This document shows, in pieces, positions 11,909 through 23,723 of a DNA stretch of 64,000 nt. The notes under the pieces are model-generated. The model ran no database searches. It was not told where the DNA came from and saw only the letters and a program-made list of their open reading frames with translations. Position 1 is the first letter of the stretch. Each line of letters opens with the position of its first letter. Origin of the DNA: Humulus lupulus (taxonomy: Eukaryota > Streptophyta > Magnoliopsida > Rosales > Cannabaceae); NCBI RefSeq assembly GCF_963169125.1, contig NC_084797.1, positions 90,305,868 to 90,369,867 of the forward strand. Direction: 5' to 3'. The translations under genes and the position numbers were made by a program.

Positions 11909-13298
11909 GGAGGGCAATAAGTGATTTATTATTACAATATGTGAATTTGATGAATATGTGATTAGAAATGCATGTTTAGGTAAATTAAATATGCATGTGG
12001 GCCCCATATGGTTATTAGGGGCATGTTTGTACCTTTAGCCCATTGGGGGCATAAATGTAATAATTGTGAATAATGTGATATATTTGTGATATATCTGTGT
12101 TACACGATCCGGGACAGTCCTAGGGAGCTGTTTAGCAAGAAAGTCACAATGGGGTCGAATACCCGACTCGGGGCGAGTCGAGGGGTATTTCGGGAATTAG
12201 ACGTCTTATGGGGTTATCGGGTTATGAAAATAAATATTTGGAGATATATTTCAAGTTAGAGTGTTTAGGAGGGAATATCAGGGAAATTTACCATTTTGCC
12301 CTCGAGGAAGTTTTTGGTACCCCAAGCCTTTGAGGTAACCTTAGAGACTTAAGTTAAATAAAACACAATTGAGGAAGTATTCAGAAACTAGGAAACTGAT
12401 ACTCTCTCTCTCTCTATCTCTCGATTCTCTCTTCTCCCTTAGAAGCTTGGAGATTTTGGTGAAAAGCTAACCAGAGATTAAGGATTCAAAGCTGGAACTT
12501 TGGGGGCACGACCCTATATGATTGTGTTGCAGGGCGTAGCCCCATTGATTATGTTTATACGTGTTTAAGTATTTGTTTAATTATGCTATGTATGCATATA
12601 TGCGAATGAACGGCAAGAGCAGGGAATGACGAAGGCCAAGAAAGGCAAGGGCCGGGAATGCGAAGGCTGAGAACGGGAAGGCTGAGTACGACAAGGGGCC
12701 GGGAGCAGTGTTAAGCACGTGGAGTGCAAGTTGTCAGGGTGAGACCCCTATAGGATACCTGGGATATCCTCATGGTGTAGACCGCGAACCCAGGGTCTGG
12801 TAAAGCGCCTGGGACAGCATGGTCGTTATGTGTTTAGCCTGTTTGCGGTTTTGTTATGTGTTAATTGATGATTATGCATATGTTATTTGCTTGTGTGGAG
12901 TTTTCTTGCTGGGCTTCGACTCACGGGGGCTCTATGGTGCAGGTAAAGGCAATGGGAAAGTCGACCAACCATGAGTACGGAGAGCGTGAAGCGACGCGTA
13001 CATGTTTGGCCTGCCTGGCTGCCACGGCCAGGGGTAGTTTTTTGGGAGATGTCTGTATTAAACCTAATTTTGTCGTTTAGTCAAATTTAATTATATTCAG
13101 ATTGGTAAATATTTTTTAAACAGTATTTTGGGATCCCAAATGTTAAACACTTTATAATTTTCAATGAATGGATATATTTTCAAATTATGTGACTTCTGTT
13201 ATGGTTTAGCTACACTTTTGTCTTAAAACCTCGATTAGCGAGTTAATTGCACATTTTAAATTCACTTAGTAATGGCTCTAAGGAAGTAGGGCGTTACA
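11909..13298 (+). repeat. 5' LTR of element G (5' truncated, internal deletion)
   Basis: Matches the 3' LTR from its base 20,571 onward and ends GGGCGTTACA just before the primer site. Compared with the 3' LTR it lacks 770 bp (the counterpart of 21,157-21,926), with GGGC at both edges of the deletion. It is longer in one place: a GGGAAGGCTGAG-like minisatellite at 12,608-12,710. A CT-rich run at 12,402-12,440 and the conserved block at 12,898-12,951 are present. The open frame 12,865-13,080 lies over that block and is not counted as a gene. Confidence 0.85.
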
Positions 13299-13301
13299 AC
13301 T

Positions 13302-13313
13302 TGGTATCAGAGC
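13302..13313 (+). promoter_or_regulatory. Primer binding site, initiator Met tRNA (element G)
   Basis: TGGTATCAGAGC, complementary to the 3' end of plant initiator methionine tRNA, begins three bases after the LTR end. It is where minus-strand DNA synthesis would start. Confidence 0.9.
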
Positions 13314-13637
13314 GAGCCAATGTTTATGGTTCCTGGAGATTGACCGAACATGTACGCTCGCTGTCAGTGACAAGTTCGACTTAGGGTTGGTTGGTAATGA
13401 TTGCCTTATATGCTTGAATATGTCCTTAGTTGCCCTGTTTTCTTGCTTGTTTTATATAGAGCATGATGAATGAGTTAACACATGCATGATGCCAGGGCAT
13501 GGCCCATTGAGTGTTATAAGCTATTTGTATGTTATATGGATTGTTGTTATGGTTGGCTGATGTGAATTGGGAGGTGGTTTTGGATGTTGTTATCATGCCT
13601 GATAAGGGACATCATTGATTGTAGGAATATTGTTGAG

Positions 13638-13877
13638 ATGCCTCGTCAATCATCGAGACTCCGCGGCAGTAGGGCCGAGGATGACAACTAGGGTCAGGAC
13701 CCTCCACCTGCCCCACATAATTGGCAATAGATGTTTGCTGAAATGGAAGCAAGACTGCAACGAGCTGAGGAAGAACTTCGACAGCTGAGGCAGCATGCCC
13801 CTCCTCAGGCCACTGGATTGTTAGTTCAGCAGGCTGTGGCGTCAGTGCCGGTTCAGCCTGTTATGGAGAACAGGTGG
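13638..13877 (+). pseudogene. Element G gag, N-terminal part
   Basis: Starts MPRQSSRLRG, the same start as gag of element F. It continues through a proline- and glutamine-rich N-terminus (..PPPAPHNWQ.., ..EMEARLQRAEEELRQLRQ..). TAG stops at 13,689-13,691 and 13,728-13,730 stand where element F has CAG (Gln). The frame is broken by a solo LTR after 13,877 and continues at 16,218; GGTGG is present on both sides. This is the capsid precursor of a chromovirus and is not functional. Confidence 0.85.
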
Positions 13878-16222
13878 TGTAACGCCCTACTTCCTTAGAG
13901 TCATTACTAAGTGAGTTTTAAGACAAAACAGTGTGCACTGAACTCGCTAACCGAGGTTTTGAAACAAAAGTGTGACTAATTAAAAGTTAGGGCTGTAATC
14001 TTTGAAAATGCGACGTTTCATTAAAAAGCTTCTAGTATTAAACACTTGGGATCCCAAAATAAGGTTTGAAAACTATTTACATATTGAAATAAGTTTACAG
14101 TTGTTTAATCATAAAATCATAGATTATTACAGCCATTTTCGAATAAACCCCCAACCAAAGCAGTCGGGCAGGCCAAACATGTACGCGTCGCTTCACGCTC
14201 TCCGTACTCATGGTTGGTTGACTCAGTCATTGCCTTTACCTGCAACACAGAGCACCCGTGAGCCGAAGCCCAGCAAGAAAACTCATGCAGAACATAACAT
14301 ATGCAATGTATACAGTTTATCATAACAGATAATCCACAAATAAACAAGTCAACCATTAGACTAAGCAAACACGGCCATGCCGCCCCAGAGACCTTACCAA
14401 AGCCCTGGGGTATCGGTTCTCACCGCGAGGATAACTCATGTATCCCTTGGGTCCCACCCTGAATATAGCATAACACATGTATCCACCGGGCCCCGCCCTG
14501 ACTATAGCATCCCATGTGCTAGGTGTTACTTTCGGCCCACGGCCGCTCCGGCCTACGCCGTACTCGGCCCACGGCCGCCCCGGCCTACGCCGTACTCGGC
14601 CCTTGCCGTTCATTTCATCATAATCACACATATAGTGCATTCGAAATAATCATTCACACACATCATGATTCATTTAAGGTTAAACATTTGCACATAATAT
14701 AATCTGGGGCCACGCCCTACAATCACACAGTGGGGCCATGCCCTATTCTCGGGTGTTACGGTTTTCTAACCTGTATTCCGAGCCTCCTGATGCACTAAAG
14801 CCGTGAGCACGGTCCACTAGCACGAGCCTCTCCAATAACCTAGTCACAACACACAAGAAACACCCTCAACACTAATCAAATCAAAAACCGCTTCTCGGGA
14901 CCAATCCCACACTCTCAGGACTCCCAAACTCCTAAAACAAATCATCGGAAACATCCCCCGAACCCCCGGAGCAAAAGCTCAAAAATGCAAACTTTCAAGT
15001 CCTTAAAATGGCCTAGCGCCGCGGCGCTACCTAAGAGGGCCGCGGCGCCCAGCAAGTCAGAAGCCTCCCCCTGCCCAGAAATAGCCTTGCACCGCGGCGC
15101 CCAAGAACAGGGCCGCGGCGCTCCTACGCGAAACCCAGATTTCTGGGTTTTTCCCTGCGTTTTCCCCGAGCTAACTCCACTCCAAATCATCCCAAGCAGG
15201 TACCCAAGCCCCAAAACCAAATCAAAACCCCACATAGACCATCTAGTAACCCATAAACATCATATCCCAACTCAATAACACAATCATACTCAAAACCCAC
15301 CCATTTAATCTCAACTTAAGAAATCTAAACCCATAAACCAAAAACATAAACCAAAGCTTGAAAAGCTTAAACCATGCATCAAATTCCTAAACCACAACAG
15401 AAATAAATCTTAAAATTGCATAGAAACTTACCTTGAATGAAGAATCCAACCTTAAGCTTCCTTGGTTCATCCCCTAAGTCCTCAAGTTTTCAGCTCCCTT
15501 CTTCTTCTTCATGCCCTAGCCTTTTCCCTCTCCTTTGTCTTCTCTTTAAATTTCAAAGCATCAAATGACTAAGTCCCCAAACCGTGTACCCCTTATACCC
15601 AGCTGCAATATACCAATTTCCCAGCCAAAAGATCATTTTACCCCTTCATCAAAACCCTTTGCTAACTACACCTCAAGGGCACTCTAGTCCTTTCTCTTAT
15701 ATTGCAATTCTACCATTTCTTTCACCTAACTTGTTACTCTCAGCAGTAACTAACGGTTACCCAGGTTACTAAATCTTCAATAACCATCACCTGCTAACTC
15801 TCAACTTAGCCATAAAATTCCCAAAGTACCCCTAGGCTCCTCCCGAGCCGGGTATAGAAATCTCGTTGTGACTCTTAAGTTGACTAGCTCTCTAGGACCG
15901 TCTCGGCACGTGCATCACAACAATAACACCACACTCACGTGGTACAATTCACAGAATACAATTATCACATATATGCCCTCAGCGGGCTAAAATTACCAGT
16001 TTACCCCTATCATGCAAACGGGGTCCACATGCATATCATTTCACCTAACATGCATACTAACCACATAGTCATGCGCCTCAATGTTCAATTAGTCATATAA
16101 CATGCTTTAAATCATAACCATGCATTTATCTCAAAGAATCACACATAAATCCCATTATGCCCTCCAGGCATGCTAATCAAGGCCCTTAAGCCTTATTAGC
16201 GAATTTGGGTCGTTACAGGTGG
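13873..16222 (-). mobile_element. Tekay-like solo LTR 3 in gag of G, perfect duplication
   Basis: LTR proper 13,878-16,217 (2340 bp), TGTAACGCCC to GGGTCGTTACA on the + strand, so its own direction is minus. Perfect duplication GGTGG at 13,873-13,877 and 16,218-16,222. No primer site or coding region is left. It contains the conserved block at 14,231-14,285, a 32-bp tandem duplication at 14,532-14,595 with one mismatch, and a GC-rich palindrome cluster around GCGCCGCGGCGC at 15,014-15,125 followed by the hairpin AACCCAGA-tt-TCTGGGTT at 15,130. Open frames inside are not genes. Confidence 0.92.
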
Positions 16223-17028
16223 GAACCTTTGTATGAGAGGTTAGGAAGCAGCATCCTCCCACCTTCGAGGGTGGACCAGACCCACTTCGGGCAGAGCAGT
16301 GGATGAATATGATTTCCTCCATCTTGGATTTTATGAGGGTGGTAGGGAACGAGAGGGTAGCTTGTGCCAGCTACATGTTCAGAGAAGATGCCTGCATCTG
16401 GTGGGATGTAGTGACTCAGAGGAGGACTGTGGCAGTTATGACTTAGGAAGAGTTCAGAAACATCTTTAATGAAAAATATTATAGTGTAGCAGTCCGAGCT
16501 GTGAAGGTTGACGAGTTCATCAACCTAACTCAGAACTGGTTGACAGTTACCGAGTATGCTTTGAATTTGGTGCTGACTAATGCGGAAAGAAGGGATAGAT
16601 TTGTACGGAGGTTGAATGTTATGATTGCCCGTGATGTGAAGATTACTTTGGATCCAAAGACTACTACTTATGCCCAAGTGGTGGATAAGGCCCTTACAGC
16701 TGAGGGGGCTGAGGATCAGTTATGGAGAGAGAGCGCTATTAGGCACGATGCTAGGAGGACGGTGCCTCCTTTTATTGGATCCAGTCGGGGTAGTGGATCT
16801 AGTGAGCAGAAGAGAAAGGCCCCAGATTCTTTTGTTCCTCCTAGCTTGGATAGGAGGGCACGAGGTGCTTTTGGCGGCCGTCAGGGTGGAGGTGACAACT
16901 GGAGGAGTTTTCCAGTGTGTCCTCGGTGCAGACGATGACATCAGGGAGAGTGCTGGATTAGGGCCTAATTTATCTGTGGGAGTGCCAATCATCTGAAGAA
17001 AGACTGCCCACAAGCTAGGAAAGAGGAG
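16218..17028 (+). pseudogene. Element G gag, core and nucleocapsid part
   Basis: Continues gag after the solo LTR. The retrotransposon gag core is recognisable (RAEQWMNMISSILDFMRV, FNEKYYSVAVRAVKVDEF, VTEYAL). About 13 residues present in element F (IFNRLAKFAPE region) are missing near 16,562. A stop at 16,444-16,446 replaces a Trp of element F (TGG to TAG), and one at 16,936-16,938 replaces Arg (CGA to TGA). The CCHC region follows at about 16,915-17,010 in broken frame (ending NHLKKDCPQARKEE). Non-functional. Confidence 0.85.
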
Positions 17029-20000
17029 TTGAAGCATGACGATAGTCTCGCTCCTGCTAGAGTGTTCACCTTGACTCAGACTGAGGCAGAGGCTAGCCCC
17101 TCGGTTATGACAGGTCATATTTCTAGTGTTGGTTCTTCCCATACTGCATTGATTAATTCAGGAGCTACTCATTCATTTGTGTCTACTAGAGTGATAGATC
17201 AACTGTGTAGACCTAGTGTTTTGAATGCTAGGGGTTTTCAGACTTTGTTGCCAACTGGGGAGCTGGCAGTCTCTAGGAGATGGATTAGAGCATTGCCAGT
17301 AGAGATAGATGGTAGGGAGTTGTTTGTTGATCTGATTGAGCTAGAAATGGATGACTTCGATATGATCCTAGGGATGGATTGGTTATCGAAGTATGGGGCA
17401 ACGATTGACTGCAAGCGTAGGATGGTGAATTTTGAACCAGAAGGGGAGGTACCCTTTATATTTGTGGGGACTGTTAGTGGACTGCGAGTACCTATGATTT
17501 CAGCACTGAAGGCTAGAGACCTAATGCAGGAAGGTTGCATAGGATTCTTAGCAAACATTGTGGTTACCTCTAAGGTTGTGTCGGTTGGACTAGGTGCGAC
17601 CAGATTTGTATGTGTGTTTCTAGATTTATTTCCAGCAGACCTGCCAAGGTTGTCACCGCAGCGGGAGATCGCGTTTGTTATAGAGTTGGCGCCAGGGGCG
17701 GAGCCAGTATCTAGGACACCTTATAGGATGACTCTGGCAGAGTTGAAGGAGTTGAAGATTTAGTTGCAGAAGTTACTGGACTCGGGGTTCATTAGACCGA
17801 TTTTCTCGCCATGGGGTGCTCCGGTGTTGTTTGTCAAGAAGAAGGATGGATCTCTTAGGATGTGTATTGATTACGAGGAGTTGAACAAGTTGACCATTAA
17901 GAACAAGTACCCACTGCCTAGGATTGACGATTTATTTGACTAGCTACAGGGAAAGACAGTGTTTTCCAAGATTGATCTCCGGTCAGGTTACCATCAGTTA
18001 AGGATCAAAGAAGAGGACATACCAAAAGCCGCAATCTGCACGAGGTATGGACATTATGAATTCCTAGTTATGTCCTTTGGATTTACCAATGCCCTAGCAG
18101 CTTTTATGGACATGATGAATAGAGTTTTCAAGGACTATCTGGAAACGTTTGTGATTGTGTTTATCGACGACATTCTGGTGTACTCTCAGTCAGAGACAGA
18201 GCATGAACAACATCTGCGTTTGGTATTGCAGTGGTTGAGGGAGCATATGTTATATGCTAAGTTCAACAAGTGCGAGTTTTGGCAACCGCAAGCCACATTT
18301 CTGGGCCATATTGTCAGTAACGAGGGGATTCTGGTTAACCCAAGTAAGATTGAGGCAATGAGAGATTGGCCTAGACCGAGCAGTGTTCCTGAAGTTAGGA
18401 GTTTTCTGGGATTGGCAGGATATTATTGGTGGTTTGTTGAGGGGTTCTTTAGGATAGATACGTCGTTGACTGAATTGACGAGGAAGAAGACTAAGTATGT
18501 ATGGACAGACAAGTGTGAGAACAGTTTCAAGGAACTGAAGCGGCGACTGATCACCGCGCCAGTGTTGAGTCTGCCGACAGACAATGAGAAGTTCATGGTT
18601 TATTGTGACGCTTCTAGACAGGGTTTAGGGTGTGTGCTGATGCAAGCTGGAAAGGTGATAGCCTATGCATAGAGACAGTTAAAGGAGTATGAGCAGAGAT
18701 ATCCCACGCATGATATGGAGTTGGCAGCGGTGGTATTTGCACTTAAGGTTTGGAGACATTATCTGTATGGTGAGAAGTGCGAGATATACACCGACCATAA
18801 GAGTTTGAAGTACTTCTTTACTCAGAAGGATCTGAATATGCGCCAGAGATGGTGGCTAGAATTGGTAAAGGATTATGATTGTGATATCTTATACCATCCT
18901 GGGAAGGCTAATGTAGTGGCTGATGCATTGAGTCGGAAGGGCCCAGGACAGTTGTTCAATTCGAGACAGATATATGATAAGCTAGCTGAGGAGATGAGTA
19001 GAGCGGGTATAGAGTTGGTGGTTGGTCGGTTAGCCAACATCACTCTCCAGTCCACACTTCTTGAGAGGATCAAGGAGGTGCAGGGGGAAGATTCCCAGTT
19101 GAGAGGGCATAGAGAGAATGTCTTAGTCGGAACGACTAAGGACTTTTCTATCTCGGAGATGGGGTTACTGAAGTACAAGGGTCAGATCTGTGTTCCGATG
19201 GATTCTGATATCCGGAGAGAGATCTTGGATGAATCTCATACCACTCCCTATTCTTTACATCCAAGTACCACGAAGATGTACCAAGATTTGAGAGCCTTGT
19301 ATTGGTGGTCGGGAATGAAGAGGGACGTGGTGGATTATGTGACCAAGTGTTTAACTTGTCAGCAGGTAAAGGCTGAAGATCAGAGGCCAGCGAGGTTATT
19401 GCAGCCTCTAGGGATTCCAGAGTTGAAGTGGGAAGATATCACCATGGACTTCGTGGTTGGTTTTTCGAGGACCGTGGGACAGCATGACTCGGTGTGGGTG
19501 ATTGTGGATAGGTATACCAAATTAGCCCACTTTTTATTTGTCAGGACGACTTATACTATGGAGTAGTATGCTGAGTTGTATGTGAAGGAAATTGTTCGAC
19601 TTCATGGGGCTCCGAGGTCGATAGTATCCGACAGGGACCCCACTTTCACCTCCAAGTTTTGGAAGAGTCTGCAGAAGGCAATGGGTACGCAGTTGCATTT
19701 TAGTACCGCATATCATCCTCAGACAAATGGACAGTCTGAGAGGATGATTCAGATACTAGAAGATATGATATGAGCTTGTATGCTCGATTTTGGGGGATCC
19801 TGGAGTAAGTATGTCCCTTTGATTGAGTTTTCATACAACAACAGTTATCAGGCGACTATTGGAGTGGCTCCATATGAGATGCTATATGGGAGGAAGTGAA
19901 AATCACCTATCCATTGGGATGAGACAGGTGAGAGGAGATACTTGGGTCCTGCGATGGTTCAGAGGATTAATGAGGCGATTGAAAAGATTAGAGCTCGAAT

Positions 20001-20484
20001 GCTTGCCTCCCAGAGTCGCTAGAAGAGTTACTCAGACTTGAAACACAGGAGCGTAGAATTTCAGGTCGGTGACCATGTGTTCCTTAGGGTTTCACCTTTG
20101 AGGGGAGTGAAATGGTTTGGTGTTCGGGGAAAGCTGAGCCCTAGGTTTGTTGGCCCCTTTGAGATTCTGGAACGGGTTGGAGAGGTAGCTTACAGTTTAG
20201 CGATGTCTCCAGCTTTATCAGGGGTTCATGATGTTTTTCATGTGTCCATGCTCTGGAAGTATGTATCAAATTTGACGCATGTACTGAGTTATGAGAATTT
20301 GGAGCTGGACCAGGATTTATCATATGAGGAGAAGCCGGTTTAGATTCTCGACCGGAAGGATAAAGTCTTGCGGAGCAAGACCATCGCCTTGGTGAAAGTG
20401 TTGTGGAGGAACATCAAAATTGAGGAGGCGATGTGGGAACTTGAATTAGATATACGGGAGCGATATCCCGAGTTGTTTAGGTAA
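17029..20484 (+). pseudogene. Element G pol: protease, RT, RNase H, integrase, chromodomain
   Basis: Replication polyprotein. Protease: [10 protein letters not shown] at 17,155, where the catalytic Asp of DSGA is replaced by Asn. [22 protein letters not shown], then FIDDILVYS with the two Asp codons intact at 18,166-18,171. RNase H begins at YCDASRQG (18,601). Integrase: HHCC finger 19,230-19,360 (..[11 protein letters not shown].., CLTCQQVK), core DFVVG, SDRDPTF and GQSERMIQ. The C-terminal domain is followed by a chromodomain-like tail (about 20,342-20,480: ILDRKDKVLRSKTIALVKV, WEL..IRERYPELF). About eight in-frame stops; those at 17,761 and 17,941 are TAG where element F has CAG. Confidence 0.9.
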
Positions 20485-20505
20485 TTTCGAGGATGAAATT
20501 TCTGT

Positions 20506-20516
20506 AAGGAGGGGAT
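20506..20516 (+). promoter_or_regulatory. Polypurine tract of element G
   Basis: AAGGAGGGGAT lies just before the 3' LTR, where plus-strand DNA priming is expected. Confidence 0.75.
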
Positions 20517-22668
20517 AGTCGTCGCGTCCCAAATTTGCTAATAAGGCTTATGGCCTTGATTAGCGTGCCTGGAGGGCAATAAGTGATTTATTATTATAAT
20601 ATGTGAATTTGATGAATATGTGATTATAAATGCATGTTTAGGTGAATTAAATATGCATATGGGCCCCGTTTGGTTATTAGGGTCATGTTTGTAACTTTAT
20701 CTCGTTGGGGGCATAAATGTAATAATTGTGATATATTTGTGATATATCTGTGTTGCACGATCCGGGACAGTCCTAGGGAGCTGTTTAGCAAGAAAGTCAC
20801 AACGGGGTCGAATACCCGACTCGGGGCGAGTGGAGGGGTATTTCGGGCATTAGATGTTTTATGGGGTTATCGGGTTATCAAAATAAATATTTGGAGATAT
20901 ATTTGAAGTTAGAGTGTTTATGACGGAATATCAGGGAAATTTACAATTTTTCCCTTGGGGACGTTTTTGGTACCCCGAGCCTTTGAGGTAACCTTAGAGA
21001 CTTAAGTTAAATAAAACACAATTGAGGAAGTATTCAGAAAATAGGAAACCAACTCTCTCTCTCTCTCTCTTGGTTCTCTCTCCTCTCTTAGAAGCTTGGA
21101 GATTTTGGTGAAAAGCTCACCAGAGACTAAGGATTCAAAGCTAGAACTTTGGGGGCTAGAAGCTTGGAACTTAGGGGATTAATTCAAAGATTCAATTAAG
21201 CAAAGGTAAGCTTTTAAACTTGATGAATTATGTTGAATTTCTGCTGGTGTTTCAAGGTTGTGCATGTGAGCTAGGTGGAGAATCACTCTTGAGTTTTAGA
21301 TGAGGTTTGTGGTTCATTCTTGTTAGGTTTTGTTGATGAGACTATAATGAACTTCTATGATGATTGACTTGAAACGTTGGGTTGATTTTGGGGTAAATTG
21401 GCTTGGATTTGGTGGAGAAAATGGAGGATTTTTCTGGGTTCGAAGGGTCGGGCCACGGCATTGTTCTCGCTGAGCCGCGACCCTCTAGAACATTTTGATG
21501 GCCAGGAAGAAGGGCGGGCCGCGGCACACCTTGGCTTGGGCCGCAGTGCGCATGCCCTGTTTTGGGGGTTGGGGTTCTGGTTGAGGCGGGTCGCGTCATG
21601 AGTTCCTGGGGTCGCGACACTTAATGTGTTTTTGGACTTCAAGGAGGTTTTAGGCTCGGGAATCCAAAAGTTAAGGCTCAGGATGGATTTTATCACCCGG
21701 ATTGATAGAATTCAAGGTCCCGAAGACTAGAATTATGACCCAAAGCTATTTAATCGATTAGAACTTGATGGATGGATGTTGTTGGTACGCTGTGACAAGG
21801 TTTTCAGTGAGGCTCGGACTAGGGGACTGTGCTCGAGACATCGGTGCTTGGAAAACTCGGGACACAGGTAAGAAAACTGTTGTACCCGTAGAGCAGGGCG
21901 AGGCCCTATAGTTTGTGTTGCAGGGCACAACCCTAATGATTGTGTTGCAGGGCGTAGCCCCATTGATTATGTTTATACATGTTTAAGTATTTATTTAATT
22001 ATGCTATGTATGCATATATGCGAATGAACGGCAAGAGTCGGGAACGGCGAAGGCTGAGAATGGCAAGGGGCGAGAGCAGCGTTAAGCACGCAGAGTGCGA
22101 CTTGCCAGGGTGAGACCCCTATAGGATACCTGGGATATGCTCGTGGTGTAGACCGAGAACCCAGGGCCTAGTAAAATGCCTGGGACGACATGGCCGTTAT
22201 GTGTTTAGCCTGTTGGCGGTTTTGTTATGTGTTAATTGATGATTATGCATATGTTATTTGCTTGTGTGGAGTTTTCTTGCTGGGCTTCGGTTCACGGGTG
22301 CTCTATAGTGTAGGTAAGGGCAAGGGGAAAGCGACCAACCATAAGTATAGAGAGTGTGAAGCGACGCGTACATGTTTGGCTTGCCTGGCTGCTGCGGCTA
22401 GGGGTATTTTTTTGGGAGATGTCTGTATTAAACCTAATTTTGTCGTTTAGGCGACTTTAATTATATTCATACTGGTAAATATTTTTTAAACAATATTTTG
22501 GGATCCCAAATGTTAAACGCTTTATAATTTTCAATGAATGGATATATCTTCAAATTATGTGACTTATGTTATGGTTTAGCTACACTTTTGTCTTAAAACC
22601 TCGGTTAGCAAGTTAATTGCACATTTTAAATTCACTTAGTAACAACTCTAAGGTAGTAGGGTGTTACA
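20517..22668 (+). repeat. 3' LTR of element G
   Basis: Begins with degenerate AGTCGTCGCGTCCCAAAT (expected TGTAACGTCCC) and ends GGGTGTTACA; 2152 bp. Contains a CT-rich run at 21,054-21,080, donor-like AAAGGTAAGC near 21,204 and ACAGGTAAGAAAACTG near 21,866, a GC-rich dyad cluster at 21,449-21,620 and the conserved block at 22,270-22,323. It is the undeleted counterpart of the 5' LTR. Open frames here are not genes. Confidence 0.88.
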
Positions 22669-22909
22669 CCAACTCTTGTTGGTTCGAGCTTTGGACCACT
22701 TCACCGCCTTGGAGGAGGGAGAAACCTCAAAGATTAGGGGCAAGTATGTCGTTGGAACATCCACGAGAGGAGGGGAAACCCTTTGCCTCTTGGATGGGAT
22801 AGGAGAGTTGGGATCTTCCCAAGAACGCGATGGTTCTCCACGGTTGAGGAGCTTAGTGGCACTCCCAGCCTTAGGGCTGATCATGAAGTGTCAGCTAGCC
22901 CCATGTGAT

Positions 22910-23219
22910 CTGCAAGAACAAAGAAATTGTTAGCACAAATTCAAAATCAGGGACATAAAACATTATTATAGGCTTCTCGGAAGCCCACCATAAGTTATGT
23001 CTTGGTACAAGCATTGGAGGTGTCTAACCAGTTGTAGATGAAGGATGTCACATGGTCTAGGGGTATAAAGCCCCGAGGAGGTAACTATCTCCTCAGGCAG
23101 TGAAGATAGACATCAATCAGGTCTAAGTAATCCTGAAACTCTTCCCTAGTCCAATGTCGGTGTGCAATCTGGCCACAGAGGAGAAGTGCAGGAGAAGCCT
23201 AGACATGCTCAAGACTTAC
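22910..23219 (-). other. Candidate spliceosomal intron in antisense ORF of A (310 bp)
   Basis: Minus-strand donor GG|GTAAGTCTTG at 23,219. The acceptor ends TTTCTTTGTTCTTGCAG at 22,910 and is preceded by TGCTAAC, close to the plant branch-point consensus. The reading frame is interrupted inside and recognisable on both sides, although the phases do not match exactly, perhaps through later indels. Confidence 0.62.
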
Positions 23220-23641
23220 CCTATCCTCTATGTGTGTGGCACGATCTAGAGCAAGGGGAGATTTACCTGGGGAAAGGTGAGAAACCTCAATCCCCGCCTA
23301 TAGCTCCTCCTCGAGCTCCCAGTCTTCTTGGGCTTCTTGAGTTTCTTCTGGGACCCGGATATTCTCCAGTCGCTCCTTCTGCAGCTGCTGGGACAGCATT
23401 GCCATGGCACGCCCATCAATATAATTGATATGTCAGGATGCCAGCTCCCGAGACTTCCTGGATTGGTGGTACTTGGTCACCTCCAGATTGTTGATTTTCT
23501 TCCCTGCGAGAAAAAGTCCCGACCCAATGAGGTTCTCCCCCGTCACCAAAAAGCTGAGCTCTAGGTCTTGCTCAGGAAGGGACTTTATCTGTTGGAGATG
23601 GACCTAAAATATTTGGACATATGGAGTCCGGCGGAAGGGAC

Positions 23642-23723
23642 CTATTCAAAGAAATGAATAAGTATAGAGAACTAAGTGATCAAGAAAACAAAGAAAAAAG
23701 AGAATGGTCAGAAAAATACTCAC
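23642..23723 (-). other. Candidate spliceosomal intron in antisense ORF of A (82 bp)
   Basis: Minus-strand donor GGTTG|GTGAGTATTT at 23,723 and acceptor CATTTCTTTGAATAG at 23,642. The interior is T-rich (TTTTTTCTTTGTTTTC). The coding sequences on both sides belong to the same antisense protein. Confidence 0.6.

Larger units (their letters stand above)
11909..22668 (+). mobile_element. Tekay-like Ty3 chromovirus G, nearly complete
   Basis: Order on the + strand: 5' LTR 11,909-13,298, primer site 13,302-13,313, gag from 13,638, pol to about 20,484 with a C-terminal chromodomain-like tail, polypurine tract 20,506-20,516, 3' LTR 20,517-22,668. A solo LTR of related type (13,878-16,217) interrupts gag. 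It lies within the antisense ORF of Tat element A, which continues on both sides. The first ~54 bp of the 5' LTR and the adjacent target duplication are lost. Many in-frame stops show it is inactive. Lineage is judged from long LTRs, the Met primer site and the chromodomain tail. Confidence 0.88.

Noticed and set aside
12865..13080. Small frame seen in several Tekay-like LTRs (also 22,190-22,450, 14,117-14,368, 24,251-24,502, 30,861-31,112, 55,814-56,059)
   Set aside because: Only a core of about 17 residues is shared and it coincides with a conserved nucleotide block; starts, lengths and ends differ, so a nucleic-acid function is more likely than a protein.
13302..13313. tRNA-like sequence TGGTATCAGAGC (also 30,609-30,620)
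   Set aside because: Short primer binding site only; no cloverleaf, so not a tRNA gene.
14377..14649. Overlapping frames on both strands
   Set aside because: They come from the GC-rich minisatellite in solo LTR 3.
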